The notes: a model not told the origin generated them from the sequence alone. Counted from the stretch's first letter, positions 1 through 7,928 are shown. The stretch is 64,000 nucleotides of DNA from SMWC01 sp045561055 (GCA_045561055.1 JBJKYL010000019.1:1-64000); one strand, 5' to 3'. Made by a program: numbers and translations.

Positions 1-998
1 CGGCGCATGTGGAATACGAGAGTGATGATCGTCACTATGCCCATGTGGATTGTCCGGGGCACGCTGATTACGTGAAGAATATGATCACGGGAGCGGCACA
101 GATGGACGGCGCGATTCTAGTAGTATCGGCGGCAGATGGCCCGATGCCGCAGACGCGGGAGCATATTTTGCTGTCACGGCAGGTAGGTGTGCCATTTATT
201 GTGGTGTACCTGAACAAGGCGGATATGGTCGATGACGATGAGTTACTCGAGTTGGTGGAGCTGGAGGTACGCGATTTATTGTCGATGTACGAGTTCCCGG
301 GCGACGATACGCCGATCGTGACAGGAAGTGCGTTGAAGGCATTAGAAGGCGACACTTCTGAGATTGGGACGTTGAGCATTGAGAAATTGGTGAGTGCGTT
401 AGACGAGTACATCCCGATACCGGATCGAGCGGTGGACGGGGCGTTTTTAATGCCGATTGAGGATGTGTTCTCGATATCGGGACGAGGTACGGTGGTCACC
501 GGTAGAATTGAGCGCGGCATTGTGCGTGTAGGTGACGAGATCGAGATTGTGGGCATTAAGGAGACGACGAAGACAACGTGTACGGGTGTGGAGATGTTCC
601 GCAAATTGCTCGACGAGGGACAGGCGGGCGATAACGTGGGTGTGTTATTGCGAGGCACGAAACGTGAAGAAGTGGAGCGAGGCCAAGTGCTGGCGAAGCC
701 GGGGTCGATCACGCCGCACACGAAGTTTGAAGCTGAGGTATATATCCTGACGAAAGAAGAGGGAGGGAGGCATACTCCGTTTTTCAAAGGGTACCGGCCG
801 CAGTTTTATTTCCGAACGACAGATGTAACGGGGGCGGTGGAGTTACCAGAGGCGACCGAGATGGTGATGCCTGGTGACAACATCCAAATGAAAGTAGATT
901 TAATCGCGCCGATCGCGATGGAGGATGGGTTGAGGTTTGCGATCCGCGAAGGCGGCCGTACCGTGGGTGCGGGCGTAGTTGCGAAAATTATTGAATAA
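1..998 (+). CDS. tuf: Elongation factor Tu, 3' part (5' end lies outside the window)
   Basis: EF-Tu is the GTPase that delivers aminoacyl-tRNA to the ribosomal A site. The reading frame is open from base 3, so the gene is cut by the window edge. About 331 residues remain; by comparison with the ~394-residue family roughly the first 65 are missing, including the P-loop. Visible are the G3 motif DCPGHADYVKNM, G4 NKADMV, G5 SALKAL, and both beta-barrel domains (GRGTVVTGRIERG, then the TPFFKGYRPQFYFRTTDVTG segment). It ends in TAA about 110 bases before rpsJ, the usual end of a str operon. The GTG at base 9 is an internal codon, not the true start. Confidence 0.97.
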   Translation, partial: AHVEYESDDRHYAHVDCPGHADYVKNMITGAAQMDGAILVVSAADGPMPQTREHILLSRQVGVPFIVVYLNKADMVDDDELLELVELEVRDLLSMYEFPGDDTPIVTGSALKALEGDTSEIGTLSIEKLVSALDEYIPIPDRAVDGAFLMPIEDVFSISGRGTVVTGRIERGIVRVGDEIEIVGIKETTKTTCTGVEMFRKLLDEGQAGDNVGVLLRGTKREEVERGQVLAKPGSITPHTKFEAEVYILTKEEGGRHTPFFKGYRPQFYFRTTDVTGAVELPEATEMVMPGDNIQMKVDLIAPIAMEDGLRFAIREGGRTVGAGVVAKIIE

Positions 999-1058
999 AT
1001 CGTAGGTGCCCAAGCGTGGTGTATACGCAGGGATTTCGAGGGTAGTAGGTGTACTGAT

Positions 1059-1086
1059 TTGACAAAAGTAAGAGTCAGGTTAGCAC
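1059..1086 (+). promoter_or_regulatory. Possible promoter before rpsJ
   Basis: A perfect -35 hexamer TTGACA at 1059-1064 is followed after 16 bases by TAGCAC, a poor -10 with three of six matches. It lies 22 bases before rpsJ. It could be a weak promoter in the tuf-rpsJ gap, or the TTGACA may be chance. Confidence 0.3.
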
Positions 1087-1107
1087 TGTGTTAAACGGGC
1101 AGAGTAA

Positions 1108-1425
1108 ATGGTAGCTAATAATCAGAGCATTAGAATACGACTGAAGGCCTTCGATCATCGGCTAATCGATCGATCGGCCCGTGAGATCGTCGAAACAGCT
1201 AAAAGGACAGGGGCGAACGTGAAGGGCCCGGTCCCGTTGCCAACTAAAATTGAGCGATTTACAGTCCTAATTTCACCGCATGTTAATAAGGATGCCCGTG
1301 ATCAGTATGAGCTGTTGACCCATAAACGCCTCATGGATATTGTCGATCCAACTGATAAGACAGTCGACGCTCTTATGCGTCTCGAACTTCCGGCTGGCGT
1401 AGACGTCCAGATCCGCCTCACGTAA
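1108..1425 (+). CDS. rpsJ: 30S ribosomal protein S10
   Basis: S10 is a head protein of the 30S subunit and also acts in NusB-NusE antitermination. The 105-residue product shows the typical core: IRIRLKAFDHRLID at the N-terminus, GPVPLPTKIERFTVL in the middle loop and LMDIVDPTDKTVDALMRLELPAGVDVQI at the end, written here only as family landmarks. Length matches the usual ~103. It follows tuf, as at the str/S10 junction. A gap of 255 bases with its own promoter separates it from rplC, so here rpsJ may be transcribed mostly with tuf and not as the head of the S10 operon. Confidence 0.97.
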   Translation: MVANNQSIRIRLKAFDHRLIDRSAREIVETAKRTGANVKGPVPLPTKIERFTVLISPHVNKDARDQYELLTHKRLMDIVDPTDKTVDALMRLELPAGVDVQIRLT

Positions 1426-1438
1426 ATGGTTGGTAGCG

Positions 1439-1466
1439 TTGTGCCTGAGCCAAGCAATGTTATAAT
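1439..1466 (+). promoter_or_regulatory. Strong promoter between rpsJ and rplC
   Basis: TTGTGC at 1439-1444, a 16-base spacer and a perfect TATAAT at 1461-1466. The -10 is preceded by TGT, giving an extended -10 (TGnTATAAT). Predicted start of transcription is near 1473, leaving a leader of about 208 bases before the rplC ATG. Confidence 0.7.
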
Positions 1467-1472
1467 AGTGGG

Positions 1473-1680
1473 CTACGCATTAGCTCGACGAGATTCTTTT
1501 GTCGGGTCGTTTTTTGATTGGAGGCTGCTGATCATCTAGGCTGGCAGCCGTTACACAACATCAGATTTTGGGGTTTCGACGGGACTGCCCTGATCGGAGC
1601 CATTTGGTGCCAGCTGGTAAAGCCCTGCTGGCTGAAGTGCCGGCCGCACGTAGTCGGCGCGGATTTAGAGGAATCAGTCA
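1473..1680 (+). promoter_or_regulatory. Structured 5' leader of rplC, candidate ribosomal-protein autoregulatory element
   Basis: The leader holds several hairpins. CTCGAC (1484-1489) can pair with GTCGGG (1501-1506, one G-U pair) just before six T (1510-1515), like an attenuator. GGCTGC (1523-1528) pairs with GCAGCC (1544-1549). GCCAGC (1609-1614) pairs with GCTGGC (1627-1632). A Shine-Dalgarno AGAGGA sits at about 1667. In E. coli an L4-binding leader controls the S10 operon but lies before rpsJ; here an analogous leader would lie after it. The regulator is inference. No coding potential is evident. Confidence 0.5.
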
Positions 1681-2319
1681 ATGCCAATCGGTCTGGTGGG
1701 CCGAAAATGCGGTATGACCCGCATTTTCACGGAAACCGGTGAGTCTATCCCGGTGACCGTAATAGAGGCCCTGCCCAATCGTATCTCACAGTTGAAGGAA
1801 GCCGATCGCGACGGGTATCGGGCTGTTCAGGTGACTGTGGGCGACCGTAAGCCGGATCAAGTGACGAAGGCACAGGCAGGTCATTTTGCCAAAGCCGGGG
1901 TAGCCCCGGGCGACAATCTCTGGGAATTTCGTCTTGCGGGTACCGAAGGAGAGGATTTAGCCGCCGGTGGTGATATCAAAGTGGGTATTTTCGAAAATGG
2001 CCAGCGGGTGGATGTCGCGGGCACATCCAAGGGTAAGGGTTTCGCGGGTGGTGTGAAGCGGCATAATTTTAGTATGCAGGATGCGACGCATGGTAACTCT
2101 CTAGCGCATAGAGCCCCGGGGTCTATCGGTCAGAATCAAACGCCCGGACGTGTGTTCAAGGGCAAAAAAATGGCTGGTCAGATGGGTAACGTTCGCCGGA
2201 CAGTGCCGAATCTCGAGATTGTCCGTGTCGATGAGGAACGAAACCTCCTGCTGATAAAGGGCGGAGTACCCGGAGCGCCTGGCGGACGCGTCATCGTTCG
2301 GCCGACTGTGAAAGCGTAG
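1681..2319 (+). CDS. rplC: 50S ribosomal protein L3
   Basis: L3 is an early-assembly 50S protein whose central extension reaches the peptidyl-transferase centre. The 212-residue product begins MPIGLVGRKCGMTRIF and has the conserved extension GTSKGKGFAGGVKRHNF, then HGNSLAHRAPGSIGQNQTPGRVFKGKKM in the globular part (quoted in pieces: HGNSLAHRAPGSIGQ, then NQTPGRVFKGKKM). The Gln in the GQNQTPGRV stretch is at the site that PrmB methylates in related bacteria. It is the first gene after the internal promoter and leader, and rplD begins 4 bases after its stop. Confidence 0.97.
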   Translation: MPIGLVGRKCGMTRIFTETGESIPVTVIEALPNRISQLKEADRDGYRAVQVTVGDRKPDQVTKAQAGHFAKAGVAPGDNLWEFRLAGTEGEDLAAGGDIKVGIFENGQRVDVAGTSKGKGFAGGVKRHNFSMQDATHGNSLAHRAPGSIGQNQTPGRVFKGKKMAGQMGNVRRTVPNLEIVRVDEERNLLLIKGGVPGAPGGRVIVRPTVKA

Positions 2320-2323
2320 TTTT

Positions 2324-2929
2324 ATGAAGATTAAATTACAGGGAAAGGATAGTAAGATCGATTTGGCCGACGCGTCCTTCGCCGCTGCTTACAACGAGCC
2401 GCTCGTGCATCAGGTTGTTACCGCGTATCTTGCTGGGGCACGATCGGGGACTAAGGCACAGAAGAATCGTTCCCAAGTTCGTGGCGGTGGGGCGAAACCG
2501 TGGCGACAGAAGGGGACCGGACGGGCCAGGGCAGGAACAATTCGCAGCCCGATTTTCACAGGTGGTGGACTTACATTTGCTGCGCGGCCGCGGGACTTCA
2601 ATCAAAAGGTGAACCGCAAGATGTATCGTGGTGCGATGCGGTCCGTTTTATCCGAGCTCGTTCGCCAGGATCGGCTCTTGTTAACTGAAGAGTTCGGAGT
2701 GAGCGCACCGAAAACCAAAGAACTCAAGTTGAAGCTTAAAGAGCTTAGCGCTGCGAATGTGCTGATTGTTTTGGAAGGCTTTGACTCAGATCTTTATCTG
2801 GCCGCAAGAAATCTCGTGCATGTAGATGTGCTTGATGCTGCCAGCGTTGACCCGGTCAACCTAGTAGGTCATGAGAAGGTTGTAATGACGGTTGCTGCGG
2901 CAAAGCTGCTGGAGGCGCGTCTCGGATGA
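2324..2929 (+). CDS. rplD: 50S ribosomal protein L4
   Basis: L4 lines the nascent-peptide exit tunnel and in enteric bacteria represses its own operon. The 201 residues match the usual length. The tunnel loop is visible as RSQVRGGGAKPWRQKGTGRA followed by GTIRSPIFTGGG at about residues 50-80. ATG lies 4 bases after the rplC stop, and the 3' end overlaps rplW by 4 bases (ATGA). If the leader before rplC is regulatory, L4 is the obvious candidate repressor, but nothing in the gene itself proves it. Confidence 0.97.
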   Translation: MKIKLQGKDSKIDLADASFAAAYNEPLVHQVVTAYLAGARSGTKAQKNRSQVRGGGAKPWRQKGTGRARAGTIRSPIFTGGGLTFAARPRDFNQKVNRKMYRGAMRSVLSELVRQDRLLLTEEFGVSAPKTKELKLKLKELSAANVLIVLEGFDSDLYLAARNLVHVDVLDAASVDPVNLVGHEKVVMTVAAAKLLEARLG

Positions 2930-3234
2930 GCAATCTGATTTATCAACAGCGCCTCATGTCCGTAATTGTTGCGCCGCATGTGTCCGAGAAAACGACTGCA
3001 CTGGCGGAGGCGAGCAATCAAGTTGTATTCAAGGTTCGTTCCGATGCGACTAAAAAAGAAATCAAGCAGGCGGTTGAACTGCTCTTCGAGGTCGAGGTTG
3101 GTAATGTAACGGTTTCGAACGTTCGGGGTAAACTTAAACGACATGGGCAGACTCAGGGGCGTTTAGCTTCTTGGAAGAAAGCCTATGTTCGGTTGGCTCC
3201 GGGTAGCGATATAGATTTCATGGGCGTTGAGTAG
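2926..3234 (+). CDS. rplW: 50S ribosomal protein L23
   Basis: L23 sits at the tunnel exit and docks trigger factor and the signal recognition particle. The 102-residue product contains IVAPHVSEKTT near residue 15, FKVRSDATKKEIKQAVE in the helix, and a C-terminal KKAYVRLAPGSDIDF. The ATG overlaps the rplD stop by 4 bases, which suggests coupled translation. The first ten residues (MSNLIYQQRL) are close to the E. coli start, supporting this ATG. Confidence 0.97.
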   Translation: MSNLIYQQRLMSVIVAPHVSEKTTALAEASNQVVFKVRSDATKKEIKQAVELLFEVEVGNVTVSNVRGKLKRHGQTQGRLASWKKAYVRLAPGSDIDFMGVE

Positions 3235-3246
3235 TGGAATAGTATT

Positions 3247-4074
3247 GTGCCAGTAAAAAAGTCAAAACCTAGCTCTCCTGGCCGACGATTCGTTGTTCGA
3301 GCTATCCGCGATGATTTGCATAAAGGCAAACCTCATTCTGCGCTGCTAACGCCAAAATCCAATACGGGTGGGCGTAATAATAACGGTCGAATTACGACGC
3401 GCCATCGAGGTGGCGGTCATAAGCGCCATTATAGAATCGTCGATTTTAAGAGGGATAAAGATGGGGTTGCGGGCTGCGTAGAGCGTATCGAGTACGATCC
3501 GAACCGTAGCGCCCATCTGGCGTTAGTCCTTTACTCGGATGGTGAGCGGCGATACATACTGGCGCCACGGAGATGCAAAGCGGGTGACCCGATTCGGTCG
3601 GGTTCTGATGCGCCGATAAAGGTTGGTAATGCGCTGCCGCTGAAGAATATTCCGGTCGGTACTTTAGTGCACTGTGTCGAAATTAAACCTGGGAAAGGAG
3701 GTCAAGTTGCCCGAAGCGCGGGTGGCTCTGTTCAGATTGTAGCTCGCGAAGGTCGCTATTCAACACTTCGCTTGCGCTCAGGCGAAATGCGAAGAATCCA
3801 CGTCGACTGTCGAGCCACCATTGGTGAGGTTGGTAACTACGAACACAATCTCAGCAAGCTCGGGAAAGCTGGCGCGAAGCGTTGGCGTGGAGTCAGACCG
3901 ACTGTTAGGGGCGTGGCGATGAACCCTGTCGACCATCCTCACGGTGGCGGTGAGGGACGAAGTTCTGGTGGTCGGCATCCCGTAACACCATGGGGTGTTC
4001 CTACGAAAGGTTACAAGACGCGAAATAGCAAACGCACCGGTTCTATGATTGTTCGCCGTAGAAAACAGAAGTAG
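3247..4074 (+). CDS. rplB: 50S ribosomal protein L2
   Basis: L2 is a core 50S protein needed for subunit joining and peptidyl transfer. The 275-residue product has the OB-fold and SH3-like halves, with NGRITTRHRGGGHKRHYR near residue 50 and the conserved C-terminal MNPVDHPHGGGEG followed by GGRHPVTPWGVPTKGYKTR, where the essential His of the HPHGGG region is present. The start codon is GTG at 3247; no ATG in frame gives a better N-terminus, and MPVKKSKPSSPGRR is typical for the family. Confidence 0.97.
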   Translation: MPVKKSKPSSPGRRFVVRAIRDDLHKGKPHSALLTPKSNTGGRNNNGRITTRHRGGGHKRHYRIVDFKRDKDGVAGCVERIEYDPNRSAHLALVLYSDGERRYILAPRRCKAGDPIRSGSDAPIKVGNALPLKNIPVGTLVHCVEIKPGKGGQVARSAGGSVQIVAREGRYSTLRLRSGEMRRIHVDCRATIGEVGNYEHNLSKLGKAGAKRWRGVRPTVRGVAMNPVDHPHGGGEGRSSGGRHPVTPWGVPTKGYKTRNSKRTGSMIVRRRKQK

Positions 4075-4112
4075 GTTGGATTTTGTGGCGGCTACAACGT
4101 AAGGATTAATGA

Positions 4113-4385
4113 ATGTCTCGTTCCATTAAAAAAGGTCCTTTTATTGACACACATCTCATGAAGAAGGTGGAAATTGCGGCGCAAACTAGGGATCGACGTC
4201 CGATTAAAACTTGGTCTCGCCGTTCGATGATAATTCCTGAAATGGTAGGGTTGACTATTGCTGTGCACAACGGACGTCAACATGTGCCAGTGCTAATTTC
4301 AGAGAATATGGTAGGCCATAAGCTTGGTGAGTTTGCCGCGACGAGAACGTTTAGAGGTCACGCTGGGTCACGTAAGACCAAGTAG
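4113..4385 (+). CDS. rpsS: 30S ribosomal protein S19
   Basis: S19 forms a complex with S13 in the 30S head and contacts the A-site tRNA region. The 90 residues begin MSRSIKKGPFIDTHLMKKVE and end in FRGHAGSRKTK. RRSMIIPEMVGLTIAVHNG and HKLGEFAATRTF are the family's central motifs. It is preceded by a 38-base gap from rplB and followed 16 bases later by rplV, which has a clear Shine-Dalgarno sequence in that gap. Confidence 0.97.
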   Translation: MSRSIKKGPFIDTHLMKKVEIAAQTRDRRPIKTWSRRSMIIPEMVGLTIAVHNGRQHVPVLISENMVGHKLGEFAATRTFRGHAGSRKTK

Positions 4386-4401
4386 GTCCAGAGGAGTAGA
4401 A

Positions 4402-4734
4402 ATGCAAACAGTAGCAACATTACGTTATGCACGGATTTCTCCGCAGAAGTGCCGGCTGATTGCAAATCAGATTCGTGGAAAATCTGTTGCTCAGGCGCTT
4501 AAAGTGTTGCAGTTCAGCCAAAAAAAGGCGGCACATCTTTTGCGTAAGGTTCTAGAGTCGGCTATTGCCAACGCCGAGAATAATGATGGCGCTGACATTG
4601 ATGAGCTTAGAGTTTCTGCGGTTACTGTTGGGGAAGCGCCGACTTTTAAGCGATTTCAGGCGAGGGCAAAGGGTCGAGGTAACCGAATTTTGAAGCGTAA
4701 TAGTCACATTACTGTTCAGGTCGCTGACGGGTAA
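4402..4734 (+). CDS. rplV: 50S ribosomal protein L22
   Basis: L22 lines the exit tunnel with L4. The open frame extends upstream into rpsS, but the real start is the ATG at 4402: GAGGAG at 4391-4396 lies at good spacing and MQTVATLRYARISPQKCRL aligns with the family N-terminus. The product is 110 residues, the usual length. The tunnel hairpin is visible near the end as RFQARAKGRGNRILKRNSHI. It is followed after 6 bases by rpsC. Confidence 0.97.
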   Translation: MQTVATLRYARISPQKCRLIANQIRGKSVAQALKVLQFSQKKAAHLLRKVLESAIANAENNDGADIDELRVSAVTVGEAPTFKRFQARAKGRGNRILKRNSHITVQVADG

Positions 4735-4740
4735 AAGCAT

Positions 4741-5433
4741 ATGGGACAAAAAGTTCATCCAATCGGGATTCGTCTCGGCATTACTAAAGAGTGGACCTCT
4801 AAGTGGTACGCTGATACGCAAAATTACGCCGACAATGTTTTCCAAGACCATCAAGTACGCGAGTATTTAAAAAATAAGCTCAAGGATGCTTCAGTAAGTC
4901 GCGTTCAGATAGAGCGGCCCGCAAAGCGTGCCAACATCACGATTCATACCGCGCGTCCGGGAATTGTGATTGGTAAGAAAGGCGAGGACATTGAGAAGCT
5001 TCGAGTCGAGGTGGCTAAATTGCTTAGAATGGTCTTGCCTGATGTGCGGCTCAATATAGCTGAGATCAGAAAGCCCGAGCTTGATGCCCAGTTGGTCGCG
5101 GAGGGGATAGCTCAGCAGCTTGAGCGCCGCGTCCAATTTCGTCGCGCAATGCGACGCGCAGTGACGAATTCGATGAGAATCGGCGCTGGAGGAATAAAGG
5201 TGAAGGTAGCTGGCCGACTGAACGGTGCCGAAATAGCTCGTTCCGAGTGGTATCGTGAGGGCAGGGTTCCGTTGCATACGTTGCGGGCCGATATTGACTA
5301 CGGATTTTCAGAAGCGCGAACTACTTACGGCATCATCGGTGTAAAAGTCTGGATATTCAACGGTGAGATCTTCGATTCTTCTGGAGTGGATAAAGACCCC
5401 CAGGACCCGCGGGCACAGCAGAAGGCCGAATAA
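4741..5433 (+). CDS. rpsC: 30S ribosomal protein S3
   Basis: S3 stands at the mRNA entry channel of the 30S subunit. The 230-residue product begins MGQKVHPIGIRLGI. A KH domain at about residues 40-110 contains the GxxG-type loop in PGIVIGKKGEDIEKLR, and the C-terminal domain has RRAMRRAVTNSMRIGAGGIKV and GRLNGAEIARSEWYREGRVPL (in pieces). This is close to the 233 residues of E. coli S3. rplP begins 2 bases after its stop. Confidence 0.97.
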   Translation: MGQKVHPIGIRLGITKEWTSKWYADTQNYADNVFQDHQVREYLKNKLKDASVSRVQIERPAKRANITIHTARPGIVIGKKGEDIEKLRVEVAKLLRMVLPDVRLNIAEIRKPELDAQLVAEGIAQQLERRVQFRRAMRRAVTNSMRIGAGGIKVKVAGRLNGAEIARSEWYREGRVPLHTLRADIDYGFSEARTTYGIIGVKVWIFNGEIFDSSGVDKDPQDPRAQQKAE

Positions 5434-5435
5434 CG

Positions 5436-5849
5436 ATGCTTCAACCGAAACGTACAAAATTCCGTAAGCAGCATAAGGGTCGTAATAGAGGGCTAGCTCA
5501 GCGAGGCAACAGTGTAGATTTCGGTGAGTATGGGCTGAAGGCGATTGGTCGAGGTCGTCTCACGTCGCGGCAGATAGAGTCAGCCCGACGGGCTATGACT
5601 CGCCATGTCAAACGCGGTGGAAAGATCTGGATACGGGCTTTCCCAGATAAACCGATTACCAAGAAGCCTCTCGAAGTTCGGCAAGGCAAGGGTAAAGGGA
5701 ATGTTGAGTATTGGGTGGCTCTTGTCCAGCCTGGTAGCGTGCTTTATGAAATTTCCGGTGTAAGCGAACTGGTAGCTCGAGAGGCGTTCAGCCGGGCGGC
5801 GGCTAAGTTACCCGTTGCGACAACATTTGTTACAAGGCAGGTTGCTTGA
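5436..5849 (+). CDS. rplP: 50S ribosomal protein L16
   Basis: L16 organises the 50S A site and binds the elbow of aminoacyl-tRNA. The 137-residue product starts MLQPKRTKFRKQHKGRNRG and shows SRQIESARRAMTRHVKRGGK and RQGKGKGNVEYWVALVQPG, both diagnostic. Length equals the usual 136-137. Its TGA stop overlaps the rpmC ATG by one base (TGATG), so L29 translation is probably coupled to L16. Confidence 0.97.
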   Translation: MLQPKRTKFRKQHKGRNRGLAQRGNSVDFGEYGLKAIGRGRLTSRQIESARRAMTRHVKRGGKIWIRAFPDKPITKKPLEVRQGKGKGNVEYWVALVQPGSVLYEISGVSELVAREAFSRAAAKLPVATTFVTRQVA

Positions 5850-6052
5850 TGAAAGTACAAAGCATCAGGTCTATGTCAGACGAGGAGCTGGGCGAGGAAC
5901 TTATAAAGCTTAACCGTGAGCGGTTCAGCCTTCGGTTGCAGTCAGCTACGGGTCAGGGTGCAAGACCGGATCAGTTTGGTAAGGTTCGTAAGGATATCGC
6001 GAGAATTAAAACCATCTTGAGAGAAAGATCTAACATTGAAGGTTCAGGATAG
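5849..6052 (+). CDS. rpmC: 50S ribosomal protein L29
   Basis: L29 is a small two-helix protein near the tunnel exit next to L23. The ATG at 5849 overlaps the rplP stop (TGATG); the TTG one codon upstream is less likely. The 67-residue product has the family core LNRERFSLRLQSATGQ and KVRKDIARIKTILRER. It is followed after 5 bases by rpsQ. Confidence 0.96.
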   Translation: MKVQSIRSMSDEELGEELIKLNRERFSLRLQSATGQGARPDQFGKVRKDIARIKTILRERSNIEGSG

Positions 6053-6057
6053 AGAAA

Positions 6058-6351
6058 ATGGCAGCTGAAGAAACGCAATTAGATCAGGTGAGTAGCGAGA
6101 AAAGTCGCCGTATGGTTGTTGGTCGCGTCGTTAGCAATAAGATGAACCAAAGCGTTTCAGTCGTTGTGGAACGTCTAATAAAGCATGCTGTTTATGGCAA
6201 GTTTATTCGTCGTACTACGAAGGTGCTCGCCCATGATGAGGAAAATAGCTGTAATGAAGGCGATACCGTTGCGATAGAGGAGTGTCGGCCGATTTCTAAA
6301 CGAAAGTCATGGCGGGTCGTAAAAATTATAGGGTCGGCTACGGCCTCTTGA
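6058..6351 (+). CDS. rpsQ: 30S ribosomal protein S17
   Basis: S17 is an OB-fold protein that binds 16S rRNA early in 30S assembly. The 97 residues include VGRVVSNKMNQSVSVVVER, the strand VYGKFIRRTTKVLAHDEEN and the C-terminal IEECRPISKRKSWRVVKI, all typical. The protein has a somewhat longer N-terminus (MAAEETQLDQVSSEKSRR) than E. coli S17 (84 residues). The next gene, rplN, starts 19 bases downstream. Confidence 0.96.
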   Translation: MAAEETQLDQVSSEKSRRMVVGRVVSNKMNQSVSVVVERLIKHAVYGKFIRRTTKVLAHDEENSCNEGDTVAIEECRPISKRKSWRVVKIIGSATAS

Positions 6352-6370
6352 GATAGCCGAGGGTGATCCG

Positions 6371-6739
6371 ATGATTCAAACAGAGACAGCGCTGAGCGCC
6401 GCCGACAATAGCGGTGCCCGCCGGTTGGTGTGCATCAAGGTGCTTGGTGGTTCCAAGCGGCGCTACGCTCATATCGGGGACATAATAAAGGTGACCATCA
6501 AAGATGCCATTCCGCGAGGGCGAGTAAAGAAGGGCGAAATTTACAGCGCCGTCGTCGTTCGAACTAATCACGGTGTGCGTCGGCCGGATGGCTCAAAGAT
6601 CCGCTTCGATGGTAATGCTGCGGTCCTACTGAATGCTCGTTTGGAACCAATAGGTACGCGTATTTTTGGACCAGTCACGCGCGAGCTTCGTACGAGCCAA
6701 TTTATGAAAATTATCTCGCTTGCTCCGGAAGTGTTGTAG
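6371..6739 (+). CDS. rplN: 50S ribosomal protein L14
   Basis: L14 lies at the 50S-30S interface and is the docking site of the silencing factor RsfS, which is also encoded in this window (41203). The 122-residue product begins MIQTETALSAADNSGARR and contains the signature KVTIKDAIPRGRVKKGE and the C-terminal RIFGPVTRELR. Length is exactly that of the family. This gene opens the spc section of the superoperon. Confidence 0.97.
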   Translation: MIQTETALSAADNSGARRLVCIKVLGGSKRRYAHIGDIIKVTIKDAIPRGRVKKGEIYSAVVVRTNHGVRRPDGSKIRFDGNAAVLLNARLEPIGTRIFGPVTRELRTSQFMKIISLAPEVL

Positions 6740-6747
6740 GACTAGCG

Positions 6748-7065
6748 ATGAACCGAATTAGACAAGGCGATGAAGTGGTGGTTATAGCAGGAAAGGATAA
6801 AGGTCGTAGAGGTAGCGTAATCCGTGTCTATGACGATGATCGTGTGCTGGTTGAAGGAATTAACGTTGCCAGAAAGCACCAGAAGCCTAATCCGAACGCG
6901 GGCGTTCCTGGTGGAATCATTGAGAAAGAGATGCCGATTGATATATCGAACGTGATGATCTACAACCCGACCGCTGGTAAAGGTGACAGAGTCGGTATTC
7001 GGTCTTTGGAAGATGGCCGTAAGGTGCGTTATTTTAAGTCCAACGATGAAGTTTTGGATAGTTGA
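6748..7065 (+). CDS. rplX: 50S ribosomal protein L24
   Basis: L24 initiates 50S assembly through a KOW domain. The KOW motif is visible near the N-terminus as GDEVVVIAGKDKGRRGSV. The rest of the 105 residues include VLVEGINVARKHQKPNP, GGIIEKEMPIDISNVM and the end DGRKVRYFKSNDEVLD. The length matches the family. Its stop lies 2 bases before the rplE ATG. Confidence 0.97.
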   Translation: MNRIRQGDEVVVIAGKDKGRRGSVIRVYDDDRVLVEGINVARKHQKPNPNAGVPGGIIEKEMPIDISNVMIYNPTAGKGDRVGIRSLEDGRKVRYFKSNDEVLDS

Positions 7066-7067
7066 TT

Positions 7068-7607
7068 ATGAGTAGGCTGCAAGAATATTTTCAGCAAGAA
7101 GCTACACCGCAAATCATGAAGCGATTAAAGATTACTAACCCAATGGCTGTTCCTCAGATTAGTAAAATCACGTTGAACATGGGGGTTGGTGAGGCGTTGA
7201 CAGATCGCAAGGTTCTCGAGCACGCGGTCAGCGACCTAAAACGAATTTCTGGCCAACAGCCGGTGATCTGTAACGCTAGAGTCAGTGTCGCTACTTTTAA
7301 GCTTCGAGCAGGTTTTCCGATCGGTTGTAAGGTTACGTTGAGACGGCAACGAATGTATGAGTTCCTCGATCGGCTAGTGAATGTCGCGATTCCGCGGGTT
7401 CGCGACTTCAGGGGATTGAGTGCGCGATCGTTTGACGGCCAAGGAAACTTCAGTATTGGAGTAAAGGAACAAATTATTTTTCCGGAAATAGATTTTGATC
7501 AAATCGATGCTATTCGTGGATTAGATATTTCGATCACGACGACCGCTAGAAACGATGAGGAAGGTAGGGCTCTTTTAGACGCTTTTCGCCTGCCGTTACG
7601 GAATTGA
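7068..7607 (+). CDS. rplE: 50S ribosomal protein L5
   Basis: L5 binds 5S rRNA and forms part of the central protuberance. The ATG at 7068 gives 179 residues, the same as E. coli; a TTG two codons upstream would overlap rplX but is unnecessary. Landmarks are KITLNMGVGEAL near residue 35, FPIGCKVTLRRQRMYEFLDR, RVRDFRGLSARSFDGQGN and IFPEIDFDQIDAIRGLDI. It is followed after 15 bases by rpsN. Confidence 0.97.
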   Translation: MSRLQEYFQQEATPQIMKRLKITNPMAVPQISKITLNMGVGEALTDRKVLEHAVSDLKRISGQQPVICNARVSVATFKLRAGFPIGCKVTLRRQRMYEFLDRLVNVAIPRVRDFRGLSARSFDGQGNFSIGVKEQIIFPEIDFDQIDAIRGLDISITTTARNDEEGRALLDAFRLPLRN

Positions 7608-7622
7608 GCGAGGTTATTACTT

Positions 7623-7928
7623 ATGGCTAAGAAATCGATGATTGCGCGTGAGGCGAAACGAAGTGCTACTGTGAAGCGCTATGCGGCAAAGCGTGCGGAG
7701 TACCGCCGGGTGATCCGTAGCCCAGAATCGACGGATGAAGAAAGGCACACAGCACAGCTAAAGCTCCAAGCGCTACCACGTGACGCTAGTCCTGTCAGAC
7801 AGCGTAATCGCTGCTCGATTACTGGTCGGCCGAATGGTTACTACCGAAAGTTTGGGTTAGCGAGAAACAAGTTGCGCGAAGCGACAATGCGCGGTGAGAT
7901 TCCTGGCCTGTCCAAGGCGAGCTGGTAA
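7623..7928 (+). CDS. rpsN: 30S ribosomal protein S14 (zinc-free type)
   Basis: S14 is a 30S head protein. The 101-residue length and the start MAKKSMIAREAKR mark the long form that lacks the CxxC-CxxC zinc ribbon of the short form. The C-terminal RQRNRCSITGRPNGYYRKFG and LARNKLREATMRGEIPGLSKASW (split here) are the family signature. rpsH follows after 11 bases, with a good AAGGAG Shine-Dalgarno in between. Confidence 0.97.
   Translation: MAKKSMIAREAKRSATVKRYAAKRAEYRRVIRSPESTDEERHTAQLKLQALPRDASPVRQRNRCSITGRPNGYYRKFGLARNKLREATMRGEIPGLSKASW

Noticed and set aside
68..787. 239-codon - strand frame inside tuf
   Set aside because: It is antisense to a strongly conserved EF-Tu sequence, has low-complexity Ser/Thr-rich composition and no ribosome-binding site.
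1570..1590. GGGTTTCGACGGGAC, similar to the tmRNA 5' motif GGATTCGACGGG
   Set aside because: No tRNA-like acceptor arm, tag reading frame or 3' CCA follows; the match is short and lies in the rplC leader.
1518..1742. 74-codon frame across the rpsJ-rplC gap into rplC
   Set aside because: It overlaps the rplC start in another frame and has no family similarity; the stretch is better explained as a structured leader.
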